Below, piece by piece: positions 1 through 9,078 of a stretch of 64,000 bases of DNA (position 1 is its first letter; each line of letters starts with the position of its first letter). The DNA is taken from the NCBI RefSeq assembly GCF_002002865.1, contig NZ_CP019508.1, positions 3,452,501 to 3,516,500 of the forward strand, in the 5' to 3' direction. Source of the stretch: Brevundimonas sp. LM2 (lineage in GTDB: Bacteria > Pseudomonadota > Alphaproteobacteria > Caulobacterales > Caulobacteraceae). Below the pieces are notes generated by a model. That model was not told the origin of the DNA. It saw only the letters and a program-made list of their open reading frames with translations, and searched no databases. The position numbers were made by a program, and so were the translations under genes.

Positions 1-2
1 CG

Positions 3-740
3 GACAAGATCTGGGCGACCCTACGCGGCCAGATCACCCAGATGCGCGCGGTCTATGGCGAGCGCGCAACCCGGGCCGCGGCCGGCGTCGCCCATCTGCG
101 CGAAAACCCGCACGATGTCCTGGCCGAACAGGCCCGCCGCGACGTGTCCGTCGAACTCGACGCGGTCTTGAATATGGCCGATCGCCTGGGCGACAGCCTC
201 CGTCCGGCCTATCAGAACCTGGTCGATCAGATGGCCATCGGCCATCACAGTTCGATCGCCGCCTCGATCGCCCGCCGGGGCGAGTGGAGCGCTTTCGATT
301 TCGCCGAAATCCTCGGCCAGGGCGTCCGGATCGATGCGAACGCCCGCACTCAGCGCGAGGCCATGCGGCTGGAGCTGAAGATCGAGGAGCTCGAAAACCG
401 GTGGTCCAACGTCATCTCTGTGCGCCAGACCCTGGAGAGCCTGCGCACGAAACTGGCGGACAGCCGCCAGGGCTTCCTGACATCAGCACGCACGATTGGC
501 CGGGAAGCCTATGCGGACCTCCTGTCCGGACAGAGCGAGATCTGGGCGCTCACAGCGGATCGCTACGGGCGAGGCGCTGGATACAAGCGCGATGTCGCTG
601 CGGACTGGCGCAAGTGGTTCATCGAGACGCCGGAGGCGGCGGACACTGCCACGGCGATCAGCGAGCGCCTCGTCGAGGCCTGGCGGTGGTGGGTGATCGA
701 AGCGCTGCGGAGTTCGGCGCAGACGGCGCCAGACGCCTAG
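3..740 (+). CDS. C-terminal part of an unknown helical protein (5' end outside window)
   Basis: The reading frame is open from the first bases of the window, so the true start lies upstream; the first internal ATG is at 42. About 245 residues are visible. They are highly charged and look almost entirely alpha-helical, with a long heptad-like stretch around RLELKIEELENRW and a Trp-rich end (WRKWF, EAWRWWVIEAL). I see no catalytic motif. The gene sits about 140 bases before a TIR gene and a Gabija-like operon on the same strand, so a defence role (for example the stalk/C-terminus of a large GTPase) is possible, but this is only a guess from context and helicity. Confidence 0.6.
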   Translation, partial: DKIWATLRGQITQMRAVYGERATRAAAGVAHLRENPHDVLAEQARRDVSVELDAVLNMADRLGDSLRPAYQNLVDQMAIGHHSSIAASIARRGEWSAFDFAEILGQGVRIDANARTQREAMRLELKIEELENRWSNVISVRQTLESLRTKLADSRQGFLTSARTIGREAYADLLSGQSEIWALTADRYGRGAGYKRDVAADWRKWFIETPEAADTATAISERLVEAWRWWVIEALRSSAQTAPDA

Positions 741-884
741 GCTCGACGCGGTGTGGAGCGGTGCCTTGGATTACCAACCGTGGGCTATAGAGTGAGAATC
801 CTCCACTGATCGGTGTGGGGTCAGGCGGCCAATCTGTTTGCGCCAAACCAATATCGAACTGACCGCACCCCCCCTGAGGTGATC

Positions 885-1886
885 GTGCCAACCGTCTTTT
901 TCTCCTATTCTCACATCGATGAAGGGCTGCGAGATCAACTGGAAATCCAGCTCTCCATGCTCAAGCGCCAGGGCGTCATCGACACCTGGCATGACCGTCG
1001 CATCGGTGCGGGACAAAACATCGATCACGCCATTGATGACATCATCGACAAGGCTGACGTCATTCTGCTGTTGGTGACCCCCGACTTCATCGCGTCGGAA
1101 TACTGCTACGACCGCGAGATGGCCCGAGCGATGGCGCGGCACGAAGCCGGCGAGGCGATCGTCATTCCGGTGATCTTGCGACCATGCGACTGGCATCCGG
1201 CACCGTTCGGCAAACTCAACGCCACGCCGGCCGACGGCAAACCGATCACGACCTGGCCCAACACCGACGAGGCGTTCCTCCAGGTCGCCCGGGCCGTCCG
1301 CGAGGCCGCAGGCCGTGTCGCTGGCGGGGCCGACACGGACGGGGCGACGCCTGGCGCGGTAACGCTTCCAGTGACGGCACCGATGTCGGCACCGACATCG
1401 ACGCCCGTCGGGCCGCGTTCAAGCAATCTCCGTCTGGCCAAGACCTTTACCCAGCGCGACATGGATCGGTTCCAGACGGAGACGTTCGAATACCTCGCAC
1501 GCTTTTTCGAAAATTCACTCGGCGAACTGAGCGCCCGCAATGAAGGAATTGAAGGCGTCTTCCGACGCATGGACGCCAACCGGTTCTTCGCGACCGTCTA
1601 CCGGGACGGTAAGGACGTCGCTCGCGCCACCGTCTACATGGGAGGCAGCCTGTGGGGTCACAAAGGCATCTGCTACATCGATCGTGAGACGACAGAGAGC
1701 AACACCATGAGCGAGCAACTGAGCGTTCATACCGACGATCAAGCTCTATTTCTCACGAGCATGGGCATGGCGAGGATGGTGAATTCGCGGAACGACAAGC
1801 TATCTCAGGAAGGCGCGGCCGAGCTCTTCTGGAACATTCTTATCCAACCGCTTCAAGAAAGAAGCGGATCGGTACGCTTGGTTTAG
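885..1886 (+). CDS. TIR-domain protein (TIR_2 type) with an uncharacterised C-terminal domain
   Basis: The N-terminal 150 residues have the TIR_2 pattern: VFFSYSH at the very start, DTWHDRRIGAG, then VILLLVTPDFIASEYCYDRE with the Ser/Glu region expected for NAD-cleaving TIRs, and VIPVILRPCDWHPAPFGKL. A Pro/Thr/Ala-rich linker (about residues 150-190) leads to a domain of about 150 residues with no family I recognise (LAKTFTQRDMDRFQTETFEYLARFF and a beta-rich part with VYMGGSLWGHKGICYID). I chose GTG 885 because GAGGT lies 4 bases upstream and the TIR core begins at once; an in-frame GTG at 813 would add 24 unrelated residues. NADase activity is inferred from the family. It lies in front of a Gabija-like operon but lacks a SIR2/ThsA partner. 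Confidence 0.85.
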   Translation: MPTVFFSYSHIDEGLRDQLEIQLSMLKRQGVIDTWHDRRIGAGQNIDHAIDDIIDKADVILLLVTPDFIASEYCYDREMARAMARHEAGEAIVIPVILRPCDWHPAPFGKLNATPADGKPITTWPNTDEAFLQVARAVREAAGRVAGGADTDGATPGAVTLPVTAPMSAPTSTPVGPRSSNLRLAKTFTQRDMDRFQTETFEYLARFFENSLGELSARNEGIEGVFRRMDANRFFATVYRDGKDVARATVYMGGSLWGHKGICYIDRETTESNTMSEQLSVHTDDQALFLTSMGMARMVNSRNDKLSQEGAAELFWNILIQPLQERSGSVRLV

Positions 1887-2218
1887 AAGCAACCTGACTG
1901 CCTGTCTGATATCGCCAGCCCCGCCTCAGGACCTTCCGTTCATGCTGCTCGGGCCACGTCAGGCCAAGCTTGCTAAACCCGGAGCGTAGGTCTTCTTCTG
2001 ACTCTTAAACGACCTCGGTGAGGTCCGCTTTCGGGCGAACACCGAACCTAACGCAAGTGCGCCGACGCTGACTTGTCGCGGCTATGGGAAGGTCCGCTCT
2101 AGATCAGTCATATCGGTCCTGGAACGACCACGAACGCTTGAAAAGGCAGACCATCTATCGCTGCTAAGTTGCAATACGACCCGTCCCGACGGACAGTCCC
2201 TGCGCTTGAGGGGATCCC
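1887..2218. other. Intergenic region between TIR gene and gajA-like gene
   Basis: No gene is supported in these 332 bases. The only clear element is the ribosome binding site GAGGGG just before the ATG at 2219. A promoter for the downstream three-gene operon should lie here, but I cannot point to convincing boxes. Confidence 0.5.
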
Positions 2219-4183
2219 ATGTATTTGAAGACGGTTGCACTGCGGAATTTTCGCTCGTTCGATGCGGGCGAAGTCGAACTGCAAAAGGACCTCACGGTTT
2301 TTGTGGGCGAGAACAACGGCGGCAAGAGCAACGCGATCGATGCGATCCGGCTAGTAACTCAGCCGCTGGGCGGTCGCCGAGAAATTTATTGCGAGCCTAC
2401 GGATGTTCGGTTCCAGAGCGCGAACAAAGGTTTCGAGCTTGAAGCGACCTTCAGCGATCTGAGCGTCGGCCAACAAGGACGCCTCATCACTGCCAGCAGT
2501 GATTCCTCGCTATCGGAAGCACGCTTCGGAATTCGCTACGCTGGCGGCCTCGGGGATCGCCCAAGCCTTTGGGCGGGCAAGCCTGGCAACCTGCCAGAAC
2601 CGGGTTGTCACGATATGATCCGTCATGTCTATTTGCAGCCGTTGCGCGACGCCAAGCGCGCCTTGGCCTCCGGCAATCCCACGCGGATTATGGCCCTCCT
2701 CAATCACTTCCTCGGCGACACCAAATCCGAAGACCTCGCCCGCGAACTGGCGCGGCAGGCAAAACACGATGTGTTGGCCAAGGTCGATGAGGCAGTCGGA
2801 AAAGGCCTTGCCGCCCTTACTGGAGGCGTGCGCCCCCAAGCCGCCGCGCTGGGCTTTGCCCCGCAAGAGGCACTGGTCGATATAGCTCGCGACCTTCGGT
2901 TCAAGCTCGCTGACCACGGCGTCCATCCCGAAGACCTACGCTACTCCGGCCATGGCTACGCCAACCTCCTGTTTATGGCGACGATCGCCGTTGAACTTGA
3001 AAAGGTCCGGAATGCGGACCTGACCTTGTTTCTGGTGGAGGAGCCGGAGGCGCACCTACATCCCCAGCTGCAGGCGGCCGTTTTGTCCTTCCTCAAGGAC
3101 CAAGCGACCCTGTCGCGCTCAGTCAAATCCGAGGATAGTCCGGCCGGCCAAATTCAGGTGGTCGTGGCCAGTCACTCGCCCAACCTTTCGGCGTGGGTCA
3201 GCAGTAAGCAGTTGGTCGTGTTTAAGTCGATGGTTCCCACTTCGACAGCGCACTCGGACGCTCCCCACGAGCCGGAGTCTCCAGCAGAGGCGGACGCCGC
3301 CGCGATCGAAGGGGGCATCGCCGAGGGAGCGGACGATGCTACTGATGCGGTCGAAGCGCTTGCCGCGACGGCGACCGCCGCCTTCATTCGGCGATCGACC
3401 CGTTGCATCCCGTTGTCGCAGATCGATCTGGGCGACCTGCAGCGCCGCAAGATCGACCGATACCTCGACGTCACCAAAGCGGCTCTACTTTTCGGTGGGC
3501 GCGTCTTGCTCGCCGAGGGCATCGCCGAAGCCCTTCTGCTGCCCGTCATCGCGGAGCATTTCACCTTGAAGGAACAGCCGGAGAAGCTCCGGCTATTTCG
3601 CTCGGCCGTTTTCGTCCCGATCGATGGCGTGGATTTCATGCCTTACGCCAACCTGCTGACCCGGCAGATCAATGAGGCGCGGATCGCGGAAAGGGTCGTG
3701 GTCATGACGGACGGCGATCATGGCGTGGGCCTGGGCGAAGATGACGAAGACGACGCCGGCGCCGCTGACGAGGAGGACGACGGCGAGGAGAATGCATCTA
3801 GCGCCGATGCCGAGCCGCTGATCCCTGGCGAACGTCGCAAGCGCGCATTGGAAGCCTTGGCCAAAGCCAATGGCGCCGAAGGCGTGCTGTCAGCAGTTAC
3901 GTCCCGTTACTCTCTGGAGAGCGAACTCTTGGAAGCAGGCAACGGGGCGATCCTGCGCGCCGCTTACGTCAGCCTCCACAAGCGATCCGGCAAGAAATGG
4001 GACCGGGCTGCGGCGCTCGAAGGCGATGCACGAGCCAACGCCATACAGAAGCTGTTTAAAAATGCGCGGAAGGGTGACTTCGCCCAGACACTGGCCGACC
4101 TGATCGAGAATATCCCCGAGAACAGCCATACCTTTGTCGTGCCCAAGTACATCGCCGACACAATCCGCGAGGTCGTGGCGTGA
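2219..4183 (+). CDS. gajA: Gabija-like GajA: OLD-family ATPase with TOPRIM nuclease domain
   Basis: 654 residues. The N-terminal ABC-type ATPase half shows LRNFRSF, Walker A GENNGGKSN (residues 30-38), a Walker B region LFLVEEPEAHLHPQ and the switch VVVASHSPNL. The C-terminal half has a TOPRIM domain with VLLAEGIAEALLLP (around residue 430; the Glu is the metal ligand) and VVMTDGD (around 493). Two low-complexity insertions are unusual: an Ala/Glu/Asp-rich stretch between the ATPase and TOPRIM (about 345-395) and a very acidic run after the TOPRIM DGD (about 505-535). In Gabija, GajA is a DNA-nicking nuclease held in check by nucleotides and pairs with GajB. The GTGA overlap with the next gene, a UvrD-like helicase, supports that reading. 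A generic OLD nuclease is the alternative. The symbol is assigned by architecture and gene order. Confidence 0.85.
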   Translation: MYLKTVALRNFRSFDAGEVELQKDLTVFVGENNGGKSNAIDAIRLVTQPLGGRREIYCEPTDVRFQSANKGFELEATFSDLSVGQQGRLITASSDSSLSEARFGIRYAGGLGDRPSLWAGKPGNLPEPGCHDMIRHVYLQPLRDAKRALASGNPTRIMALLNHFLGDTKSEDLARELARQAKHDVLAKVDEAVGKGLAALTGGVRPQAAALGFAPQEALVDIARDLRFKLADHGVHPEDLRYSGHGYANLLFMATIAVELEKVRNADLTLFLVEEPEAHLHPQLQAAVLSFLKDQATLSRSVKSEDSPAGQIQVVVASHSPNLSAWVSSKQLVVFKSMVPTSTAHSDAPHEPESPAEADAAAIEGGIAEGADDATDAVEALAATATAAFIRRSTRCIPLSQIDLGDLQRRKIDRYLDVTKAALLFGGRVLLAEGIAEALLLPVIAEHFTLKEQPEKLRLFRSAVFVPIDGVDFMPYANLLTRQINEARIAERVVVMTDGDHGVGLGEDDEDDAGAADEEDDGEENASSADAEPLIPGERRKRALEALAKANGAEGVLSAVTSRYSLESELLEAGNGAILRAAYVSLHKRSGKKWDRAAALEGDARANAIQKLFKNARKGDFAQTLADLIENIPENSHTFVVPKYIADTIREVVA

Positions 4184-5907
4184 CGAACGCCTATGCGCCG
4201 ACGAAGGAGCAGGAAGCGATTATCGAGCACGATGGAAATGCGTTCGTGCGCGCCTGCCCCGGCGCCGGAAAAACCCGCACCATGGTCGAGCGCGCGCGCC
4301 ACATGCTCAGCGCGACGACCGATCGGCGCGGAGTGGCGTTCCTGTCCTTCACGAATGCGGCCGTCGAGGAACTGGAGGGAAGGCTTCACACCTTCGGCGT
4401 GCTGCCTTCGCCAATCTTCCCGAGCTTCATCGGTACTTTCGATCGATTCCTCTGGCAGTTTTTCATCACACCGTTCGGGGTCGACGGATGCAGCCATCCA
4501 CCCCGGCTGGTTCCGGACAAGTCGGAGTGGGAGATTAAGCCCTTTGACACCGCTCAGGCCCTGAAGCTGAAGCACTTCGATCGGTCGACCGGCACCTTTG
4601 TGCCCGCCAAGGCGGCGGACACCGGCTTCTATTCGAAGACTGGTCCAGGCGCTTGGGAGACGGTGGCGCGCAACACGATCGCCCGAGCCCGCGATCGGGG
4701 GGATCTGGATTTCGAGGACGTCAGGGACTGCGTCGCCAACCGCCTCGGAGACCCGACCTTTGCCGCGCGCTTGGGCGCTGCGCTGAATGGCCGGTTCCGG
4801 GAGATCGTCGTTGATGAGGCTCAGGACTGCAATCCGGCCGACCTTGAGATCATCGACTGGCTTCGGAAGGCAGGCATAAGGGTCAAGGTCGTATGCGATC
4901 CGAACCAGGCGATCTACGCTTTCCGAGGCGGTCTGACCGATGAGCTGCTCAAGTTCGAGAGGACCTTCAGCGGTGACGATCGGCTTCCGATGAGCGGCAA
5001 CTTTCGCTCGTCGCCGGCAATCTGCGCAGCCATCTCACAATTGCGTCCCCCGGCGACCCGCACTGTTCGCGACCAGGCAGTGGGTAGGTTCAGAACTGAA
5101 ACCACGCCAATTTACATCCTGTCCTATAGCGGCACTGGCGTGCCTTCCTCGATCGGCTCCTGCTTTCAGACCTTGGCCGCTAATATGGATATTTCACCGG
5201 CGCAGGCGCCGGTACTCGCCGCGACTTGGGCCAGCGCCGGGAACGCTGTTGGTCGGGCTGTACCTGACGCAGGTAACGACAAGACGTTACTCCTCGCCGA
5301 AGCCGTCATGGGCTTCCACTTCGCCTTCGCGGCAGGCAACCGCCGCGAAGCGCTAACCCGACTACACAGGGTCGTTCTCCAGATTCGCGGCGTCATCGCC
5401 AACGCCGGGGACTACACCTCCCATGTAACATCAAATGGTCCCGATGACGGCAAATGGCGGCCCGAGATCATCGCCGTTGGCCAGGCACTGCGGGTCAGAC
5501 CGGGAGAAAACGCTGATGCTTGGTTGAAGCGCGCGCGCGATCTCATCGGAACGACCCTCGTTGGATCGTCGACGATCGGTCAGCGTCTGCGATCGAACGG
5601 GAAGTTGGACGCTGTCTTGGTCGAAGTGTCTCCGACAGCTTTGCCCGCAAAGGCCATCCACGCCGTGAAGGGTTTGGAGTTCCCGGCGGTGTGTGTGGTG
5701 CTGACGGCGCGAACCGCTGGCGGCATCCTTGATGTCTTGAGCGGAGAGTCGACCGATCCGAACGTCGTCGAAGAGGCTCGAAAAATCTATGTTGCCGCAT
5801 CCCGCGCCGAACGGCTTTTGGCCATCGCGGCACCGAAGAGTCGGGCCGCCGCTCTGAAGGCGCATCTCGATGTCGACGGGCATGCCGCAGAGATTCGAGT
5901 GATCTGA
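4180..5907 (+). CDS. gajB: Gabija-like GajB: UvrD/Rep-family superfamily 1 helicase
   Basis: 575 residues starting at a GTG that overlaps the TGA of the upstream gene (GTGA), so translation is probably coupled. Superfamily 1 motifs occur in order: Q-motif region PTKEQEAIIEH, Walker A ACPGAGKTRT (residues 25-34), motif II VVDEAQDC, motif III-like VVCDPNQAIYAFRGG, motif IV-like NFRSSPAI, motif V AIHAVKGLEFPAV and motif VI VAASRAERLL. The length is close to known GajB proteins and short for a full UvrD. In Gabija, GajB is thought to sense or process DNA ends and activate GajA; a stand-alone repair helicase is less likely given the tight linkage. Confidence 0.85.
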   Translation: MTNAYAPTKEQEAIIEHDGNAFVRACPGAGKTRTMVERARHMLSATTDRRGVAFLSFTNAAVEELEGRLHTFGVLPSPIFPSFIGTFDRFLWQFFITPFGVDGCSHPPRLVPDKSEWEIKPFDTAQALKLKHFDRSTGTFVPAKAADTGFYSKTGPGAWETVARNTIARARDRGDLDFEDVRDCVANRLGDPTFAARLGAALNGRFREIVVDEAQDCNPADLEIIDWLRKAGIRVKVVCDPNQAIYAFRGGLTDELLKFERTFSGDDRLPMSGNFRSSPAICAAISQLRPPATRTVRDQAVGRFRTETTPIYILSYSGTGVPSSIGSCFQTLAANMDISPAQAPVLAATWASAGNAVGRAVPDAGNDKTLLLAEAVMGFHFAFAAGNRREALTRLHRVVLQIRGVIANAGDYTSHVTSNGPDDGKWRPEIIAVGQALRVRPGENADAWLKRARDLIGTTLVGSSTIGQRLRSNGKLDAVLVEVSPTALPAKAIHAVKGLEFPAVCVVLTARTAGGILDVLSGESTDPNVVEEARKIYVAASRAERLLAIAAPKSRAAALKAHLDVDGHAAEIRVI

Positions 5908-5912
5908 GCGCG

Positions 5913-7109
5913 ATGAGGCCGTCACCGAAGCAATGGGCCGACGAAGCGCTTGAGCTACGCATCCAATCGCTCGAAGCCGCCATCGAAAAATGGGCGGTCG
6001 AGCGGGACCTATGGTTTGACTGCTCCTGCAAAAGCCACCTCGCCCACAACGGTGCTGAACCGGGCAGTCCGCCTATCGCCACGGTGCTGTGTCTCGGCGG
6101 CGATCTCTACGGCGTGCTCAGCGGTGAGGACGCAGAAGGGCACGAGCCGTCCTTTTCCGATATGATCGAAGGGCTCGGGTTCGAATATGAGAACAACGAC
6201 GGATCAACGATCCACGTCTATCCGACCGATCCGGAGCTTGCGGCAGCGCTGGAAGACTACTTCCACTGGCATTGGGTCTGCGGCCTGATCACCGACGATA
6301 CGGCCGACGTCTACCACGAGCTGTACGAGCAATTCTCCGCCAACCCGGAGCGCCTTCAACGCCTTGAATGGCGGGACTTCGAGATCCTGCTGTATCGGCT
6401 GTTTCAGAACCAAGGGTTCCAAGCAGTGCTCGGGCCTGGCCGCGGCGATGAAGGCGTCGATCTGCGGATCATCCAGCAGTCGCCGCTGGGCGACATGATG
6501 ACCTTCGTTCAGGCCAAACGGTACAGCACACACCGGCCCGTCAAGTTGCCCGAGGTCCAAGCGCTTTATGGCACCGCGCAGTTGGACCACGCGGACAAGG
6601 CTTTGTTCGTGACAACGTCTAACTATGCGCCGGCGCCGCGGCGATGGGCGGCGCGAACGGACGGCTTTATGGAATTGGCGGGTGCCGAGGAGGTGGTGAA
6701 ATGGTGTGCTGGCGCCCGAGCTGGCGTCATTGCCGACCGAGCAAGTTTGGTCGCCCGCGACCGCGTTGAGCAGCTTATTCTGGCAGCGGCCCAAGGTGCT
6801 CCGGGGCTTATCGTCCACGATTCCGGTGGGTGGAATATCACCGACAACTGGTTCGCCTTGATCCTGAAAGAGACGAAGCACGCCGCCCTCCTCATGGGCG
6901 TGCCGGCAGCCGTGCCAGACCATGATGGCTATGGGCAAATCGGCCGCCACATCCCGAAGCTAGATCCTTCCACATTTCTTCGGTTTCAGTCAGAAAACGT
7001 CTGGCGCGCCAAGCGAACGAGCGAAGATGGACGGGTCCGTTACTGGGATGGCCGCCATCTCTGGCACGCTTGGAACGGTCAGCCCTGCCACTTCAATCTG
7101 ATGGATTAA
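5913..7109 (+). CDS. Mrr-type restriction endonuclease-like protein, third gene of the Gabija-like operon
   Basis: 398 residues, starting 5 bases after the helicase stop. The middle holds an Mrr_cat domain: LEWRDFEILLYRLFQNQGF, then GRGDEGVDLRI (Asp183) and FVQAKRY (Gln200, Lys202), the D...QxK form of the PD-(D/E)XK nuclease fold, followed by LPEVQALYG and ALFVTTSNYAP. The N-terminal 140 residues (with LWFDCSCKSH and a Trp/His-rich WHWVCGL) and the C-terminal 140 residues do not match any family I know. Mrr enzymes cut modified or foreign DNA. Here the gene is positioned as part of the GajAB operon, so it may be an extra effector; this role is inference. Confidence 0.8.
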   Translation: MRPSPKQWADEALELRIQSLEAAIEKWAVERDLWFDCSCKSHLAHNGAEPGSPPIATVLCLGGDLYGVLSGEDAEGHEPSFSDMIEGLGFEYENNDGSTIHVYPTDPELAAALEDYFHWHWVCGLITDDTADVYHELYEQFSANPERLQRLEWRDFEILLYRLFQNQGFQAVLGPGRGDEGVDLRIIQQSPLGDMMTFVQAKRYSTHRPVKLPEVQALYGTAQLDHADKALFVTTSNYAPAPRRWAARTDGFMELAGAEEVVKWCAGARAGVIADRASLVARDRVEQLILAAAQGAPGLIVHDSGGWNITDNWFALILKETKHAALLMGVPAAVPDHDGYGQIGRHIPKLDPSTFLRFQSENVWRAKRTSEDGRVRYWDGRHLWHAWNGQPCHFNLMD

Positions 7110-7122
7110 GCTTGGCCTTTGG

Positions 7123-7821
7123 CTAGGTCATGATCAGCGCCCTCGTCGGATCGCGGGGGTGAATCAGAACCACACGTGAGAATGAGAGTGTGTTGACGTG
7201 CTCGCCGATGGTCGAGCGTTCGTCGGCATTGAGGTCTGGTCCGATGTAGTCCGGCAAGACCAGCCACCACTCCCTGTAGCGATCTATGTAGGGCGCGATC
7301 TTTGCTGCCTTTTCGGTGATGCAGAGTTTGAGGTTGCGGATGATTTCGCTTGCGACGAACCCGCCCTGGTCAAAGTCAGAGGAGGCGCCCAGCATGAAGT
7401 GGTTGGCGACCGGAATGCCAGCCGGGCTGATCTCCAGCTCGAAGTTCCGCGTCAGCTTGGTGTCGAGGCCCACCGGGTTGGGATGCGCATAGAAGGCGGC
7501 AAGGGCCTTGGGCAGCTCTCGTTTGATCGCCTTTCCATCTAGCGGTCGCCAGAACGTTAGCGATACCCACCAGCCCTGGCCTTCCTTCGGCGGTCCGTAA
7601 GTCGGCAGAAGCTTCTCGACGTAACGAAGGACGCTCGCCTCGACGGACTCGAGCCCTTCGTAGCCGTCGTCACTCTCGAAGTTCTGGTTGAGCCGGCGGA
7701 CCTCGATCGCGATGTCCTCGATCGTGAAGTCTGGCGGAACTTGGCCGTCCGGCTCGTAGGCGACCGGGCCGAGGCGAAGGCTCTCCAGATAGGCCTTCGC
7801 AAGTTGTTCCGACCTGTCCAT
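7123..7821 (-). CDS. Unknown protein with a possible PD-(D/E)XK-like core
   Basis: 232 residues on the minus strand. The N-terminus (AKAYLESLRLG, then PPDFTIEDIAIEVRRLNQN) has the spacing of an Asp...Glu-x-Arg nuclease-like core, as in small predicted PD-(D/E)XK proteins, but Lys is replaced by Arg, so activity is uncertain. The rest is a mixed fold with WWVSLTFWRPL and REWWLVLPDY and is not recognised. ATG 7821 overlaps the TGA of the DUF4238 gene by one base (TGATG), so the two are co-translated; a GTG one codon upstream is also possible. It converges with the Mrr gene, with 13 bases between the stops. Confidence 0.65.
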   Translation of the reverse strand: MDRSEQLAKAYLESLRLGPVAYEPDGQVPPDFTIEDIAIEVRRLNQNFESDDGYEGLESVEASVLRYVEKLLPTYGPPKEGQGWWVSLTFWRPLDGKAIKRELPKALAAFYAHPNPVGLDTKLTRNFELEISPAGIPVANHFMLGASSDFDQGGFVASEIIRNLKLCITEKAAKIAPYIDRYREWWLVLPDYIGPDLNADERSTIGEHVNTLSFSRVVLIHPRDPTRALIMT

Positions 7822-8732
7822 CACCGGCCGGGCCGGCGGCGGAACACGACCTTCCGATGGTCCTCCTCCACGAAGTCATAGGGTGCCCAGGTCATGACTT
7901 CGACCAAGCCTTCGCGGCCTGTGATCAGGTGCCGGATGGGCTCGAAGAAAGAGAATTGACCGATGTACTGCTGATTGAAGCCGCGGGCGGTATCGGCCGA
8001 CATCGCCTCATTGGAGAAGGCACCGTCGAACTTGCCGATCGCCAAGACCGCCAATGTGTTCGGATCCAGCGGTAGGACGAAGGAGAAGGGCGTCATGCCG
8101 GGCAGGTCCATCTTCAAGGCTGGATGGGCCGGCGCTTTGACTGACAAGACTGGCGTGGTCGACGCGGTAAGCGGGATCGGCGATCGGAAGATCCAGAGCC
8201 CGCAGCTCTCGAAGTCATCCACCGCCCAGTCGAGGTTCAACGCCATTTCGTTCATCCAGGCGACGTGTCCGCCTGGCGAGCGCTTGATGGCTGCGTACAT
8301 GGCGCGCTCGTCATCGGAGAACGGCATTTCGCTCGTGGGCGAGTTCGCCATCTCCATCAGCTGCCGCGCTGTCTCGCGGGCATGAGGGGTGCGAGCTTGG
8401 AGGTGCCTGATCAGCGCGTAGAGAACCGGCCGATCCGAGCGGTCTAGGGCCTCGGAGTTACCTGAGGTGATCTTTTGCCAGGTTTCGCTTCCCGAGATTG
8501 GCGTTTCGAGGCGGCGGTTGATCGCCGTTTCGATCGACACCGGCGCGCCGTTGCGCATGTGGACGTAGAAGTCTCGCTCGTAGCCCAAGCCCTCGATGGA
8601 GCGGACCGACCAGACGGCAACATGACCGTTCTTCGCGACAGTCGCGATCTTCCGCTTCTCCGCATCGGCCGCGAAGCTCCGCAGGTAAAACTGCGGTGCG
8701 TAGTGGTGGTCGCGAGGCTCCTGTTTGCCCAT
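7821..8732 (-). CDS. DUF4238 family protein
   Basis: 303 residues. The start DHHYAPQFYLRSFA is the hallmark of DUF4238 (HHYxPxFYLxxF), followed by IATVAKNG and GYERDFYVH, and a helical segment YALIRHLQARTPHAR. The function of the family is not established. I chose ATG 8732 because AAAGG lies about 10 bases upstream and the family begins here; a GTG at 8768 would add 12 residues. The gene is coupled to the downstream unknown gene by a one-base TGATG overlap, forming a two-gene unit next to defence genes. A role as a paired defence or toxin-antitoxin module is possible but unproven. Confidence 0.75.
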   Translation of the reverse strand: MGKQEPRDHHYAPQFYLRSFAADAEKRKIATVAKNGHVAVWSVRSIEGLGYERDFYVHMRNGAPVSIETAINRRLETPISGSETWQKITSGNSEALDRSDRPVLYALIRHLQARTPHARETARQLMEMANSPTSEMPFSDDERAMYAAIKRSPGGHVAWMNEMALNLDWAVDDFESCGLWIFRSPIPLTASTTPVLSVKAPAHPALKMDLPGMTPFSFVLPLDPNTLAVLAIGKFDGAFSNEAMSADTARGFNQQYIGQFSFFEPIRHLITGREGLVEVMTWAPYDFVEEDHRKVVFRRRPGR

Positions 8733-9078
8733 GCTCAGAGCGCCTTTGTAGGGTCGATGACACGACACTCTACTACCGCAACTATAAAGTGATCACGCGC
8801 AGTTTCGCTGCTTGAACCGGGATGGGGGCAGGCGGCGATACGCCAATGCCATCGTGACTGTGCGGAATGTCCCCGGCGTCGGCTTCTTGGCCGAGCAGCA
8901 ATGTCAGCTAGTGGCGCTTCTCAGACCCTCGCCAATGACCGCCTCGCCATGCTCGAGTGGACTTCTGTCCAAACAAAAGACTCGATGGATCTCTCTCCCA
9001 CAGGCTTAAAAACGGTAGTCAGGCCCTGGAACGCTGCATCCGGCTGTTGAATACGTTCGCCTGAGCCGGGAACGGGCT
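8733..9078. other. Intergenic region, DUF4238 gene to TonB-receptor stop
   Basis: About 350 bases with no convincing gene. Short open frames (for example 8812-9009, plus strand) lack a family match and a good ribosome binding site. This marks the change from the defence block to the TonB-receptor locus. Confidence 0.4.

Noticed and set aside
885..1886. Thoeris defence system
   Set aside because: A TIR protein alone is not enough; there is no SIR2- or SLOG-type ThsA effector nearby.
8812..9009. 65-codon frame between the DUF4238 gene and the receptor
   Set aside because: No Shine-Dalgarno, no family, and codon use unlike the neighbours.
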